A stretch of DNA of 39,582 bases from a virus: positions 1-39,582 of IMG/VR virus record IMGVR_UViG_3300045950_000315; one strand, written 5' to 3'. The position numbers were made by a program, and so were the translations under genes. The notes under the pieces were generated by a model that did no database searches, was not told the DNA's origin, and was given only the letters and a program-made list of their open reading frames with translations. Of the stretch, positions 1 through 7,039 are shown piece by piece. Within the stretch, counting starts at the first letter, position 1; each line of letters opens with the position of its first letter.

Positions 1-270
1 GAGGTCCGCCGCCACGCCGGCACCGACGCCGCCCACATCTACGGCGGCTTCCTCGCCCATCTCGCCGCCTGGTGCGAGCAGAAGCGCATCCCCTACCAGG
101 GCGTTCCGGTCGGCGCGATCAAGCGTCACGTCACCGGCAAGGGCAATGCCGACAAGCAAGCGGTGATCGCGGCCGTCAAGGCGCGCGGCTTTCCGATCGC
201 GGACGACAACGAAGCCGACGCCGTCGCGCTACTGCTGTGGGCGGCCGAGACCGGCGGGGGCGTGCGATGA
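1..270 (+). CDS. RuvC-like crossover junction endonuclease, C-terminal fragment
   Basis: The reading frame is open from the first base to a TGA at 268-270 (89 codons); the N-terminal half lies outside the window. The fragment holds the phage-type RuvC C-terminal pattern: a helix with AHIYGGFLAHL, the segment PVGAIKRHVTGKGNADK, and DDNEADAVALLLWA, whose acidic residues correspond to the last metal-binding acids of the RNase H-like RuvC fold. Such enzymes cut branched DNA during phage recombination or before packaging. The stop overlaps the ATG of the next gene (ATGA at 267-270), so the two are translationally coupled. The family call is from sequence memory; the fragment is too short to confirm all four active-site acids. 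Confidence 0.75.
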   Translation, partial: EVRRHAGTDAAHIYGGFLAHLAAWCEQKRIPYQGVPVGAIKRHVTGKGNADKQAVIAAVKARGFPIADDNEADAVALLLWAAETGGGVR

Positions 271-464
271 GATGGCATCCGAAAGGCTACGGCGGCAAGC
301 GCCGCGCGCCCGAAGAGATCAAACGCGATGGCTGGAAAGAGCAGGGCGTCCTGGTGGTCGCCGAGGACGACCAGCGCCTTACTTGGCCGGAGCGCGAACT
401 GGTGAAGCAACTCGGAGCCAAGCTCTACGGCCCACGTCCGGCGAAAGAGGCATGCCATGGCTGA
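267..464 (+). CDS. Small phage protein of unknown function
   Basis: A 65-residue basic protein starting MRWHPKGYGGKRRAPEE. The ATG at 267 overlaps the stop of the RuvC-like gene, and its own stop region overlaps the start of the DUF6362 gene at 457. It has no membrane segment and no cysteine pairs (a single Cys near the end). A longer open frame extends upstream to 72, but that part is out of frame with the RuvC-like protein and low in complexity, so the 267 start is preferred. Proteins of this kind recur between a RuvC-like gene and DUF6362 in alphaproteobacterial prophages. The role is unknown; position suggests early or pre-packaging functions. Confidence 0.65.
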   Translation: MRWHPKGYGGKRRAPEEIKRDGWKEQGVLVVAEDDQRLTWPERELVKQLGAKLYGPRPAKEACHG

Positions 465-900
465 GCAGCGATGGACTGCCTCGCTGGTCGAGGAGCGCAT
501 GGTGGAGGCGGCGGACACGCTCAAGCGCCTGCCCGAGGAGCGCGTGCGCGGCTACTTCAGCACCTGGCCGCCGGTGATCCGGGATTATTGGGAGGCGTTC
601 GGCCGGGAAGATGTCCGCCTTCGACGCGGTCCGCCCTCGGCCGCCGCCATCGATCGCATGGACGAAGCGCTCGCCTGGCTTGCCTGGCTCGATCCCGCGG
701 AGGCCAGAATCGTCTGGCTGCGCGCATCGGGGGAACGGTGGAAGACGGTGTGCTGGAAGGTGGGACTGGCCCGCACCGCTGCCCATCAGCACTGGATGTA
801 CGCCCTTTGCGTCATCTCCTGGCGGCTCAACGGGCGGCTGCTGCCGCACAACGTCTCGAGGCGGCGCGTGATCGAAGAGACCCAGGCAGCGAACCAATGA
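457..900 (+). CDS. DUF6362 family phage protein
   Basis: A 147-residue protein, MAEQRWTASLVEERMVEAAD and onward, mostly helical, with the conserved-looking centre RIVWLRASGERWKTVCWKVG followed by HQHWMYALCVISWRLNGR. The region around 90-125 resembles a DNA-binding helix-turn-helix (a sigma-like ARTAAHQHW stretch), which would fit a regulator or small packaging protein. This is inferred from pattern only. It overlaps the preceding gene by 8 bases. In related prophages the next gene is usually a ParB-domain methyltransferase; here a 2 kb insert carrying hipBA lies between them. I recognise the family as DUF6362, with no known biochemical function. Confidence 0.75.
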   Translation: MAEQRWTASLVEERMVEAADTLKRLPEERVRGYFSTWPPVIRDYWEAFGREDVRLRRGPPSAAAIDRMDEALAWLAWLDPAEARIVWLRASGERWKTVCWKVGLARTAAHQHWMYALCVISWRLNGRLLPHNVSRRRVIEETQAANQ

Positions 901-908
901 GTAGCATC

Positions 909-937
909 GCGAAAACTGTTCGGCGAACACTTTTCGC
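909..937. promoter_or_regulatory. 29-bp near-perfect palindrome, probable operator
   Basis: Nine bases after the DUF6362 stop lies an inverted repeat centred on base 923. The outer arms are GCGAAAA / TTTTCGC and the inner arms TGTTCG / CGAACA, with only one mismatched pair among 14. The symmetry and AT-rich outer arms suit a dimeric repressor site or a cruciform. A stem-loop in RNA is also possible, but no T-run follows. It is not the alphaproteobacterial LexA direct repeat (GTTC-N7-GTTC). The region 938-1037 holds no gene I can support. Confidence 0.5.
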
Positions 938-1037
938 GCGGACAGATTCGCCGAAAATCGCTAACCTCGGCGCTATCCTCGGGAGAGGCGCGCGCGGGGC
1001 TTCAGCCCTCGTCAACAGGGAGTTGAGGCATGTGATA

Positions 1038-1071
1038 AAACGGCTGTCATCAGCCGCAAGTACAGCCGTTT
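1038..1071 (-). terminator. Inverted repeat downstream of hipA, possible terminator
   Basis: Arms AAACGGCTGT (1038-1047) and ACAGCCGTTT (1062-1071) form a perfect 10-bp stem with a 14-base loop. Read on the minus strand it lies 14 bases after the hipA stop, and the stem ends in TTTTAT, a short U-rich tail. It may end hipBA transcription and, from the other side, DUF6362 transcription. The T-run is weak, so the call is tentative. Confidence 0.45.
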
Positions 1072-1085
1072 CATAACATCGCCCG

Positions 1086-2357
1086 TCAGGCGCCCCCCGT
1101 AGACGCAAAGCGATCGACTACGCGCCTGGTCTCGCGATCGATGGTTTCGATCACCTTGGCGAGCACGGGCCGATCCTTGCCTTCCGCAGAGAACCGTCGT
1201 TGCACGTCGCGCGCAGCTTCGGGCAGCGCTCGGGCAAGATCGAGTAGCCGGCGGCGGACCTGCGGGAATCCGAGGCCCGCATCCTTGGCGAAGCGTTCCC
1301 AATGGCGCGGATGGATCGCGCCGGTCTCGTCTTGGCCACCGATTTTCATGGCAAGTCGCGGCGAGAGGCCAGGGTACACGTCCGTCGAGACCACGTCGTA
1401 CAGCGGCGCGAGCTGCAGGCCATCCTCGGCGAACAGCAGCGAGTAGTTCTTGCCGTGCGCGTCTTGATTGCCGATGAAGAGATTGAACAGAACGGCGTCG
1501 AGGAGACGAGCCAAATCCACCACGGGACGCACGGCCGCGTTCCGCACGAGATCGAAGCACTGGCGCAAGCCTGGGCCGCCCTCGGATTGGTATTTCAGTT
1601 CCGGGACGATTCCGAGAGCCTGGCAGAAATCCTCCTGGTGCAGCCGGCGAACGGTCCCGTCCGCTCCGCGAACTCGGTCATAGCGGGCAACGAGAAGAAA
1701 GGGACGATCACCGACCGAGCGAATCTCGGCCGAGACGGCATTGAGCCCGGCCGCTTTGGCAAGCGCGAGGCAGAACCCCTCGTTGAAGACCGTGTCTTCG
1801 AAGCGCCGGATGGGCGGCTTCAGAATGTGCGTGCTTGGTGCGCCGTGAAGAGGCAGGGCGACCCGCCCGTCAACGAGGAGAACGGGAAGCTTGTCCTGCG
1901 CGCCGGCGAGGCTCAAGCGCACGCCTTCTTCGCCGGCGAGCAGGGGCCGATCAGGAAGCACATCGAGAATGCGCTTAAGCTCGCTGTCATCGAGAGGCCT
2001 GTAGTCGGCATCTTTGGGAACGAGCGGTGGCATTTCGCCAGAATGAACGAGTGTGATCGCGCCGGCGCATTCGCCGCCGATCCGGTCGAGCAGCGCAAAG
2101 TCGTTGCGATCCGAGACGCCGAGCGCCCTTGCCACGAGTTCGCGCTTCTCGGCTTCCGGCAGGAGGCCTGCAAAGAAGGGGCGTGTTTCCCGGTGATTGA
2201 AGGCCTCGGATCTCAGCGGAAGAGACCGCGAGATCGGAATGCTTGCGGGATCGGCGAGCCAAGTCTCGTGATAGGTGAAACGAAGCTGGCCGGAGTCGTC
2301 CTGCACCAGCGTGCCCACCCGCCGCCGCTCGAAATAGACCTCGAGCTCACGTGCCAT
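1086..2357 (-). CDS. hipA: HipA-type serine/threonine kinase toxin
   Basis: A 423-residue protein close to the usual HipA length. The N-terminal HipA domain covers about 1-110, and the kinase part follows. The P-loop/autophosphorylation segment SLAGAQDKLPV is at 149-159, HILKPP at 177-182, the catalytic loop GNQDAHGKN at 296-304 (Asp299), and the metal-binding Asp321 is in APLYDVVST. All key residues expected of an active kinase are present. HipA family kinases phosphorylate aminoacyl-tRNA synthetases (GltX in E. coli) and slow growth; the target here is unknown. It overlaps hipB by 11 bases, so the two are co-transcribed. It lies antiparallel to the phage genes, as a cargo module. Confidence 0.93.
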   Translation of the reverse strand: MARELEVYFERRRVGTLVQDDSGQLRFTYHETWLADPASIPISRSLPLRSEAFNHRETRPFFAGLLPEAEKRELVARALGVSDRNDFALLDRIGGECAGAITLVHSGEMPPLVPKDADYRPLDDSELKRILDVLPDRPLLAGEEGVRLSLAGAQDKLPVLLVDGRVALPLHGAPSTHILKPPIRRFEDTVFNEGFCLALAKAAGLNAVSAEIRSVGDRPFLLVARYDRVRGADGTVRRLHQEDFCQALGIVPELKYQSEGGPGLRQCFDLVRNAAVRPVVDLARLLDAVLFNLFIGNQDAHGKNYSLLFAEDGLQLAPLYDVVSTDVYPGLSPRLAMKIGGQDETGAIHPRHWERFAKDAGLGFPQVRRRLLDLARALPEAARDVQRRFSAEGKDRPVLAKVIETIDRETRRVVDRFASTGGA

Positions 2358-2616
2358 GAGCGCGGTCCTTGTCCTTTAGTGTGGGCGGCATCGTCAGATC
2401 GAGGGAGATGCCGAGCGTTCGGAGCACCTGAAGCACCTTGCCGATCTGGGCCGTGGGCTTGCCTTGCTCCAGCTCGATGACGAAACGACGGTTCGTGCCC
2501 GAGGTGAGCGCGAGCTGATCCTGCGTCACGCCGAGCGCGCGGCGTGCCTCGCGCACTGCGTTGCCTAAGCTCTTGCTGTCCGTGATCTTCATCGCCTTGT
2601 TCCCGAACGGGAACAT
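2347..2616 (-). CDS. hipB: HipB-type antitoxin, XRE helix-turn-helix repressor
   Basis: An 89-residue protein with one XRE/HTH_3 domain at about 14-70 (LGNAVREARRALGVTQDQLA, then a recognition helix around SGTNRRFVIELEQGK). It is upstream of and overlaps hipA, the usual hipBA order. The family binds HipA and represses its own promoter. The first ATG at 2616 has a ribosome site (AGGG, about 7 bases upstream on the minus strand), and its first codons lie inside operator 1. A second ATG at 2592 (MKITDSKSLG) would give 81 residues and clear the operator. I favour 2616 for its better ribosome site. Confidence 0.9.
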   Translation of the reverse strand: MFPFGNKAMKITDSKSLGNAVREARRALGVTQDQLALTSGTNRRFVIELEQGKPTAQIGKVLQVLRTLGISLDLTMPPTLKDKDRAHGT

Positions 2617-2713
2617 AACGCCCTGCCTGGCCTTATTCGGCGCGAATGTTCCCGAGCGGGGACATTACCCTGGCATTGCCGGGCCATCAAGAGGAATGTT
2701 ACCGAACGGGAAC
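2599..2713. promoter_or_regulatory. Three HipB operators, 49-50 bp apart
   Basis: Three copies of the inverted repeat GTTCCCG-N2-CGGGAAC occur at 2599-2614 (perfect), 2648-2663 (GTTCCCGAGCGGGGAC) and 2698-2713 (GTTACCGAACGGGAAC). The starts are 49 and 50 bp apart. Site 1 covers the hipB start codon, site 2 overlaps the -10 box of the predicted promoter, and site 3 lies just upstream of the -35 box. This arrangement is what autorepression by a HipB dimer with DNA looping or cooperative binding would need. Assignment to HipB is by position. Confidence 0.8.
2662..2690 (-). promoter_or_regulatory. Predicted sigma70-type hipBA promoter
   Basis: On the minus strand, TTGATG (2690-2685) and TAATGT (2667-2662) are separated by exactly 17 bp, giving good -35 and -10 matches. 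Transcription would start near 2655, about 40 bases before hipB. Operators 2 and 3 flank and overlap it. Confidence 0.65.
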
Positions 2714-2838
2714 ACGGCTTCCACGCGCGAAGGCGCAAAAATCGGCCTAACCATTTGAAATCTCGGGTCCTCCCGGCCGCAAAGCGTATGCTGGCGCCCT
2801 GGGCCCGGAAGTTCGCTACCGACAGCCCTAAAATCCGA

Positions 2839-2966
2839 GTTACCAGTTACCACCCCGCCACCGCCGGCGCGCGCGCAAAACCGCGCCGTACCCGAGGGTT
2901 GCCTTTCCGCTCGGGTGGTAACCCGCCCCGGTAACCGCCCGCCGGTTACCACCCGCCGGTTACCAC
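2839..2966. repeat. Array of GGTTACC/GTTACCA boxes upstream of the methyltransferases
   Basis: This stretch holds GTTACCA twice in tandem (2839-2852), the inverse TGGTAAC (2916-2922), the palindrome CGGTAACCG (2929-2937), and a perfect 14-bp tandem repeat CCGCCGGTTACCAC (2939-2952 and 2953-2966). All share a GGTWACC core in both orientations. The last copy ends 25 bases before the ATG at 2992. The array looks like a multi-site operator or iteron set. One possibility is control by the ParB-domain proteins encoded downstream. The rest of 2717-2991 holds no gene I can support. Confidence 0.6.
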
Positions 2967-2991
2967 TCCATCGATCCGGAATTCGAAGCCC

Positions 2992-4374
2992 ATGACGCCA
3001 CGGCTGCCCGACGCGGTCGAGCAATGGCCGATCGCGCGCCTGCGCCCCTATGCGAGCAACCCGCGCACGCATTCGGACGAGCAGGTGGCGCAGATCGCCG
3101 CCAGCATCGTCGAGTTCGGCTGGTCCAATCCGATCCTCGCCGCCGGCGACGGTACCGTGATCGCCGGGCACGGACGGCTGGAGGCGGCGCGCAAGCTCGG
3201 CCTCGACACGGTGCCAGTGATCGTGCTCGACCACCTCACGCCGGCGCAGCGCCGGGCCTACGTCATCGCCGACAACAAGCTCGCGCTCAATGCGGGCTGG
3301 AACGAGGAAGTTCTCGCCGCCGAGCTGCACGCCCTCAACGGCGACGGCTTCGACCTGGGGCTGACCGGCTTCGACGAGGCCGAGCTCGACCGCCTGCTGT
3401 CGCCGCTCGGCGACGAGGGGCAGGCCGGAGAAGACGCAGGCGGCGAAGACGCCGACGAAGCGCCCGAGCCGCCCCGCGATCCGGTGTCGCGCCAAGGCGA
3501 TCTCTGGAGCCTCGGCGAGCATCGCCTGCTTTGCGGCGACGCCACGGATGCCAAGACCGTCGCCCGACTGATGGCCGGCGACAAGGCGGCGCTTCTGTTC
3601 ACTTCGCCGCCCTATGGCAATCAGCGGGACTACACGACCGGCGGCGTCCCCGACTGGACCACACTGATGACCGGCGCGTTCCGCCATCTGCCGACCGCGC
3701 TGCGCGACGACGGCCAGGTGCTGGTCAACCTCGGACTGATCCACCGGGACAACGAATGGGTGCCCTATTGGGACGGCTGGATCGCGTGGATGCGCGAGCA
3801 AGGCTGGCGCCGGTTCGGGCTCTACATCTGGGACCAGGGACCGGCGTTGCCGGGCGATTGGAACGGACGCCTGGCGCCGAGCTTCGAGATCGTCTTCCAC
3901 TTCAACCGCCAGGCGCGCAAGCCCAACAAGATCGTGCCCTGCAAGTGGGCGGGGCACGTCAACGACGCCCATGGTGGCATGCGCAACCGGGACGGCAGCG
4001 TGGGCGAATGGACCCACGCCGGCCAGGGCGTGCAGGACATGCGCATCCCCGACAACGTGATTCGCATCACCCGCCACAAGGCGCGAGGGATCGAGACCGA
4101 GCATCCGGCCGTGTTCCCGGTGAAGCTGCCCGAGTTCGTCATGCGCGCCTATTCGGGCGCGGGCGACATCGTGTTCGAGCCGTTCGCGGGCAGCGGAACG
4201 TGCATCGTCGCGGGGCAGCGCACCGGTCGCATCGTGCGGGCGATCGAGCTCGCCCCCGAATACGCCGACGTCGCGCTGCTACGCTGGAAGCATCTTTTTC
4301 CCGAGGTGCCGGCGACGCTCGACGGCCGTCCCTTCGACGACGTGGCCGCGGAGCGCAAGGCCGCCCGATCATGA
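2992..4374 (+). CDS. ParB-domain DNA methyltransferase 1, predicted N4-cytosine type
   Basis: 460 residues. A ParB/Srx nuclease-like N-terminal domain (about 9-95, with the AGHGRLEAAR box at 58-67) is joined through an acidic linker (140-165) to a beta-class N4/N6 amino-methyltransferase. The catalytic box is TSPPYG (204-209) and the SAM-binding box FEPFAGSGT (395-403) comes later, which is the beta-class order. SPPY rather than DPPY usually marks N4-cytosine enzymes, so m4C is predicted, not shown. Such solitary phage methyltransferases protect phage DNA from host restriction. It overlaps the next gene by ATGA at 4371-4374. Confidence 0.88.
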   Translation: MTPRLPDAVEQWPIARLRPYASNPRTHSDEQVAQIAASIVEFGWSNPILAAGDGTVIAGHGRLEAARKLGLDTVPVIVLDHLTPAQRRAYVIADNKLALNAGWNEEVLAAELHALNGDGFDLGLTGFDEAELDRLLSPLGDEGQAGEDAGGEDADEAPEPPRDPVSRQGDLWSLGEHRLLCGDATDAKTVARLMAGDKAALLFTSPPYGNQRDYTTGGVPDWTTLMTGAFRHLPTALRDDGQVLVNLGLIHRDNEWVPYWDGWIAWMREQGWRRFGLYIWDQGPALPGDWNGRLAPSFEIVFHFNRQARKPNKIVPCKWAGHVNDAHGGMRNRDGSVGEWTHAGQGVQDMRIPDNVIRITRHKARGIETEHPAVFPVKLPEFVMRAYSGAGDIVFEPFAGSGTCIVAGQRTGRIVRAIELAPEYADVALLRWKHLFPEVPATLDGRPFDDVAAERKAARS

Positions 4375-5633
4375 CCGATCTCCGCTTCGCCCCGTCGGCC
4401 GTCGAGCTCGTGCCCATCGAGCGGCTGCTGCCCTATGCCGGCAACGCGCGAATCCACGACGACGACCAGATCGCCCGGATCGCCGCGTCGATCGCGCGCT
4501 TCGGCTGGACGGTGCCGGCGCTCGTCGACGAGCGCGGCGTGCTGGTCGCCGGCCACGGCCGGCTGCTCGCCGCGCGCCACCTTGGGCTCAAGGAGGTGCC
4601 GGTCATCCGGCTCGATCATCTCACCGACGCGGAGGCCCGCGCCTATCGCATCGCCGACAACAAGCTCACCGAGATCGCCGGCTGGGACGAGGAAGCGCTG
4701 GCCGCGGAGCTGGCGCGCCTCGGCGAGGACGGTTTCGATCTCACGCTGACCGGCTTCGGCGAGGAGGAAATCGGCCGCCTGCTCGACGGGCGCGGCAGCG
4801 ACGACGGCGACGCAGATGACGAAGGCGAAGTTCCCGAGCCGCCGGCCGATCCCGTCACACGGTCCGGCGATCTCTGGCTGCTCGGCCCCCACCGCCTGCT
4901 CTGCGGCGACGCCACCGTCGCGACCGACGTGGAGCGGCTGCTCGGCAAGACGGTTCCGCACCTGATGGTGACCGACCCGCCCTACGGCGTCGATTACGAT
5001 CCCGGCTGGCGCAACGAGGCCGGGGTTTCCGCCACCGCCCGCACCGGAAAGGTGAAGAACGACGACCGCGCCGACTGGCGCGAGGCCTGGTCGCTGTTCC
5101 CGGGCGACGTCGCCTACGTCTGGCACGCGGGCGTTCATGCCCGCACGGTCGCCGAGAGCCTGGAGGCGTGCGGCTTTCGCATCCGCTCCCAGATCGTCTG
5201 GGCCAAGCCGCGCTTCGTGCTCGGCCGGGGCGACTACCACTGGCAGCACGAGCCCTGCTGGTACGCGGTGCGCGAGGGGGCGACCGGCCACTGGCAGGGC
5301 GCGCGCGACCAGTCCACGGTCTGGTCCATCGGCGCCAGCGAGGAGGACGAGGCGACCGTCCACGGCACCCAGAAGCCGGTGGAATGCATGCGCCGGCCGA
5401 TCCTCAACAACAGCGCCAGGGGCGATGCCGTCTACGAGCCCTTCTGCGGCAGCGGCTCCACCCTGATCGCCGCCGAGAAGACCGGCCGCGTCTGCCTCGG
5501 GATCGAAATCGATCCCCGCTACTGCGACGTCGTCGTCGGGCGCTGGCAGAAGCTCACCGGCGGCAAGGCGGTCCTGGAGTCCGACGGCCGCGCATTCGAC
5601 GAACTCTCAACCGACTCCCGGCCCGCCACCTGA
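4371..5633 (+). CDS. ParB-domain DNA methyltransferase 2, predicted N6-adenine type
   Basis: 420 residues, built like its neighbour: ParB-like domain (about 10-100, AGHGRLLAAR at 60-69), acidic linker (142-158), then a beta-class methyltransferase with TDPPYG (201-206) and YEPFCGSGST near the C-terminus. DPPY is typical of N6-adenine enzymes. The N-terminal halves of the two proteins are clearly related (SNPRTH/GNARIH, GFDL-LTGF). They probably arose by duplication, with different target chemistry in the C-terminal halves. Translation is coupled through the ATGA overlap. The role is presumably anti-restriction or epigenetic control of phage genes. Confidence 0.88.
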   Translation: MTDLRFAPSAVELVPIERLLPYAGNARIHDDDQIARIAASIARFGWTVPALVDERGVLVAGHGRLLAARHLGLKEVPVIRLDHLTDAEARAYRIADNKLTEIAGWDEEALAAELARLGEDGFDLTLTGFGEEEIGRLLDGRGSDDGDADDEGEVPEPPADPVTRSGDLWLLGPHRLLCGDATVATDVERLLGKTVPHLMVTDPPYGVDYDPGWRNEAGVSATARTGKVKNDDRADWREAWSLFPGDVAYVWHAGVHARTVAESLEACGFRIRSQIVWAKPRFVLGRGDYHWQHEPCWYAVREGATGHWQGARDQSTVWSIGASEEDEATVHGTQKPVECMRRPILNNSARGDAVYEPFCGSGSTLIAAEKTGRVCLGIEIDPRYCDVVVGRWQKLTGGKAVLESDGRAFDELSTDSRPAT

Positions 5634-5644
5634 TCGGGTCCGCC

Positions 5645-6664
5645 TTGAATGACCTGGCTCTACATCCCGCCCCGGATTTTGGCGGCCGGAGCGAACGGCT
5701 CCTGTTCGGGCTCTCGCTCTGTGCCGGCGCCGGCGGGCTCGACCTCGGTCTGCATGTTGCCGTCGACGGGTATCGAACTGTGGGTTACGTCGAGCGGGAA
5801 GCCTATGCCGCGGCCGTCCTCGTGGCCCGGATGGAAGACGCGGCCCTGGATCCGGCTCCTGTCTGGGACGACCTTGCCACCTTCGACGGCCGCCCGTGGC
5901 GTGGCGCGGTGGACATCGTGCTTGCGGGCTATCCGTGCCAGCCGTTCTCGGTCGCCGGACGGCGGCGGGGCGCCGACGACCCGCGCCATCTCTGGCCGCA
6001 CGTCGCGCGCGTCGTCGGCGAGTGCGAGCCGTCGTTCGTGTTCCTGGAGAACGTCGCCCATCATCTCCGCCTCGGATTTCCCGAGGTCGCCGGAGACCTG
6101 GTCGGCATGGGCTACCGCCTTGCGGCGGGACTCTTCACTGCGGCGGAAGTTGGCGCGCCCCATCGGCGCGAGCGATTGTTCGTCCTCGCCCACCGGGATC
6201 ACGGCGACCCACTGGCCGACCCCGCGCGCCTGCTCAGGCGAGCGGTCGAGCGGCGGCAACCGGACGGAGATGCTGCGCCTGTGGCCGACGCCGCGCGCGG
6301 GCGAGGGCGAGAAATGGAGCGCCGGCCGGCAGCGCGACGACAGTCTCCAGTTGCGATCCCGGCAGTGGGCGACGCCGACGGCGCGCGACCATCGCTCGGT
6401 TCGCGCCGGCCCCGCGACGCTGGCGAAGAACAGCCGGCCCCTGTCGGAACAGGCGGGGGCCTTCCATTCCCGCCCGGACCGGCCGACGCCGACGGATGGG
6501 CCGAGTACCTGCGCCGGCGCCCGGACGCTCAACCCGCTGTTCGTCGAGGCGCTGATGGGCTGGCCCATCGGGTGGACCGGCTTCGGCTCTGCGGCAACGG
6601 AGTGGTCCCGCTGGTCGCGGCTCATGCGTTCCGAACTCTCGCAACTGAACTCTCCGCCCCTTGA
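5645..6664 (+). CDS. Cytosine-C5 DNA methyltransferase (Dcm-like), catalytic frame
   Basis: The Dcm motifs are LSLCAGAGGLDLGL (motif I), AGYPCQPFSVAGRR with catalytic Cys98 (motif IV), FLENVAHH (VI) and RRERLFVLA (VIII). With no ATG or GTG nearby in this frame, the start is taken as TTG at 5645, 11 bases after the previous stop. This frame stays open to 6664 and ends in a good motif X (CGNGVVPLVAAHAFRTL), giving 339 residues. However, from about 6200 the third codon positions lose their GC bias while the frame one base ahead gains it. The 3' half is therefore ambiguous; see the entry at 6198. A +1 frameshifted product is an alternative. Confidence 0.75.
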   Translation: MNDLALHPAPDFGGRSERLLFGLSLCAGAGGLDLGLHVAVDGYRTVGYVEREAYAAAVLVARMEDAALDPAPVWDDLATFDGRPWRGAVDIVLAGYPCQPFSVAGRRRGADDPRHLWPHVARVVGECEPSFVFLENVAHHLRLGFPEVAGDLVGMGYRLAAGLFTAAEVGAPHRRERLFVLAHRDHGDPLADPARLLRRAVERRQPDGDAAPVADAARGRGREMERRPAARRQSPVAIPAVGDADGARPSLGSRRPRDAGEEQPAPVGTGGGLPFPPGPADADGWAEYLRRRPDAQPAVRRGADGLAHRVDRLRLCGNGVVPLVAAHAFRTLATELSAP

Positions 6665-6683
6665 TGGAAGAACGGACCGGTGA
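6198..6683 (+). other. Overlapping +1 frame at the 3' end of the C5 methyltransferase
   Basis: In this frame the codons have strong GC3 bias and encode protein-like sequence typical of other phage methyltransferase C-termini: HWPTPRACSGERSS, WATPTARDHRS and LNPLFVEALMGWPIGWTGF. The stop at 6681-6683 overlaps the GTG of the next gene as GTGA, again suggesting a used frame. There is no well-placed start codon of its own. The frame is open back to an ATG at 5649, but that upstream part lacks Dcm motifs. Either a one-base indel or programmed +1 frameshift between about 6190 and 6212 joins the catalytic half to this end, or both frames are used. Confidence 0.55.
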
Positions 6684-6895
6684 AGCAGTCCCGCCGCATG
6701 TCAATGGCGGAGGCCGTCGCCAACGTGCTGGTGGGATACGGTATCGCCGTCGCCACCCAGGCGATGGTGTTCCCGATGTTCGGGCTGCAGGCGAGCATCG
6801 AAGACAACCTGCTCATCGGGGCGATCTTCACCATCGTCTCGATCGTCCGCGGATACACGCTCCGGCGGCTGTTCGAGGCCCTGCGGCGGGCATGA
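6680..6895 (+). CDS. DUF7220 family small membrane protein
   Basis: 71 residues beginning with GTG at 6680, overlapping the methyltransferase +1-frame stop. Two hydrophobic segments are visible, at about 10-31 (AVANVLVGYGIAVATQAMVF) and 41-58 (DNLLIGAIFTIVSIVRGY), followed by a basic C-terminus (LRRLFEALRRA), so it is probably an inner-membrane hairpin. I recognise the pattern SRRMSMAEA...NVLVGYGIAV as DUF7220, which commonly follows methyltransferase genes in alphaproteobacterial prophages. The function is unknown. The next 144 bases hold an AT-richer patch with inverted repeat CGGATAA (6924-6930) / TTATCCG (6975-6981), a possible control region. Confidence 0.75.
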   Translation: MKQSRRMSMAEAVANVLVGYGIAVATQAMVFPMFGLQASIEDNLLIGAIFTIVSIVRGYTLRRLFEALRRA

Positions 6896-7039
6896 TCGCG
6901 GCGTCCCCGCGCCCCGGTCCCGCCGGATAATCAAATGATCAGAATCTGCCGAAAACAGCAATCGGATTAACGGCTTATCCGCTTGGCTCCCGGCGCCCGC
7001 AGCGTCTTCATGTGGGCCATCAACATCGGAGATGCCGCC

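Noticed and set aside
909-937. Palindrome as a LexA box
   Set aside because: The alphaproteobacterial LexA site is a GTTC-N7-GTTC direct repeat; this is an inverted repeat with other spacing.
2665-4104. Minus-strand open frame opposite methyltransferase 1
   Set aside because: Shadow frame with no domain pattern; its 3' part runs through the operator region.
5649-6190. ATG-started frame at 5649 as the true methyltransferase start
   Set aside because: Its first 180 codons lack all C5-methyltransferase motifs, which lie in the other frame; only the part after about 6198 is protein-like.
6983-7039. Upstream extension of the 7040 gene
   Set aside because: The added residues look non-coding, and the good ribosome site serves ATG 7040.
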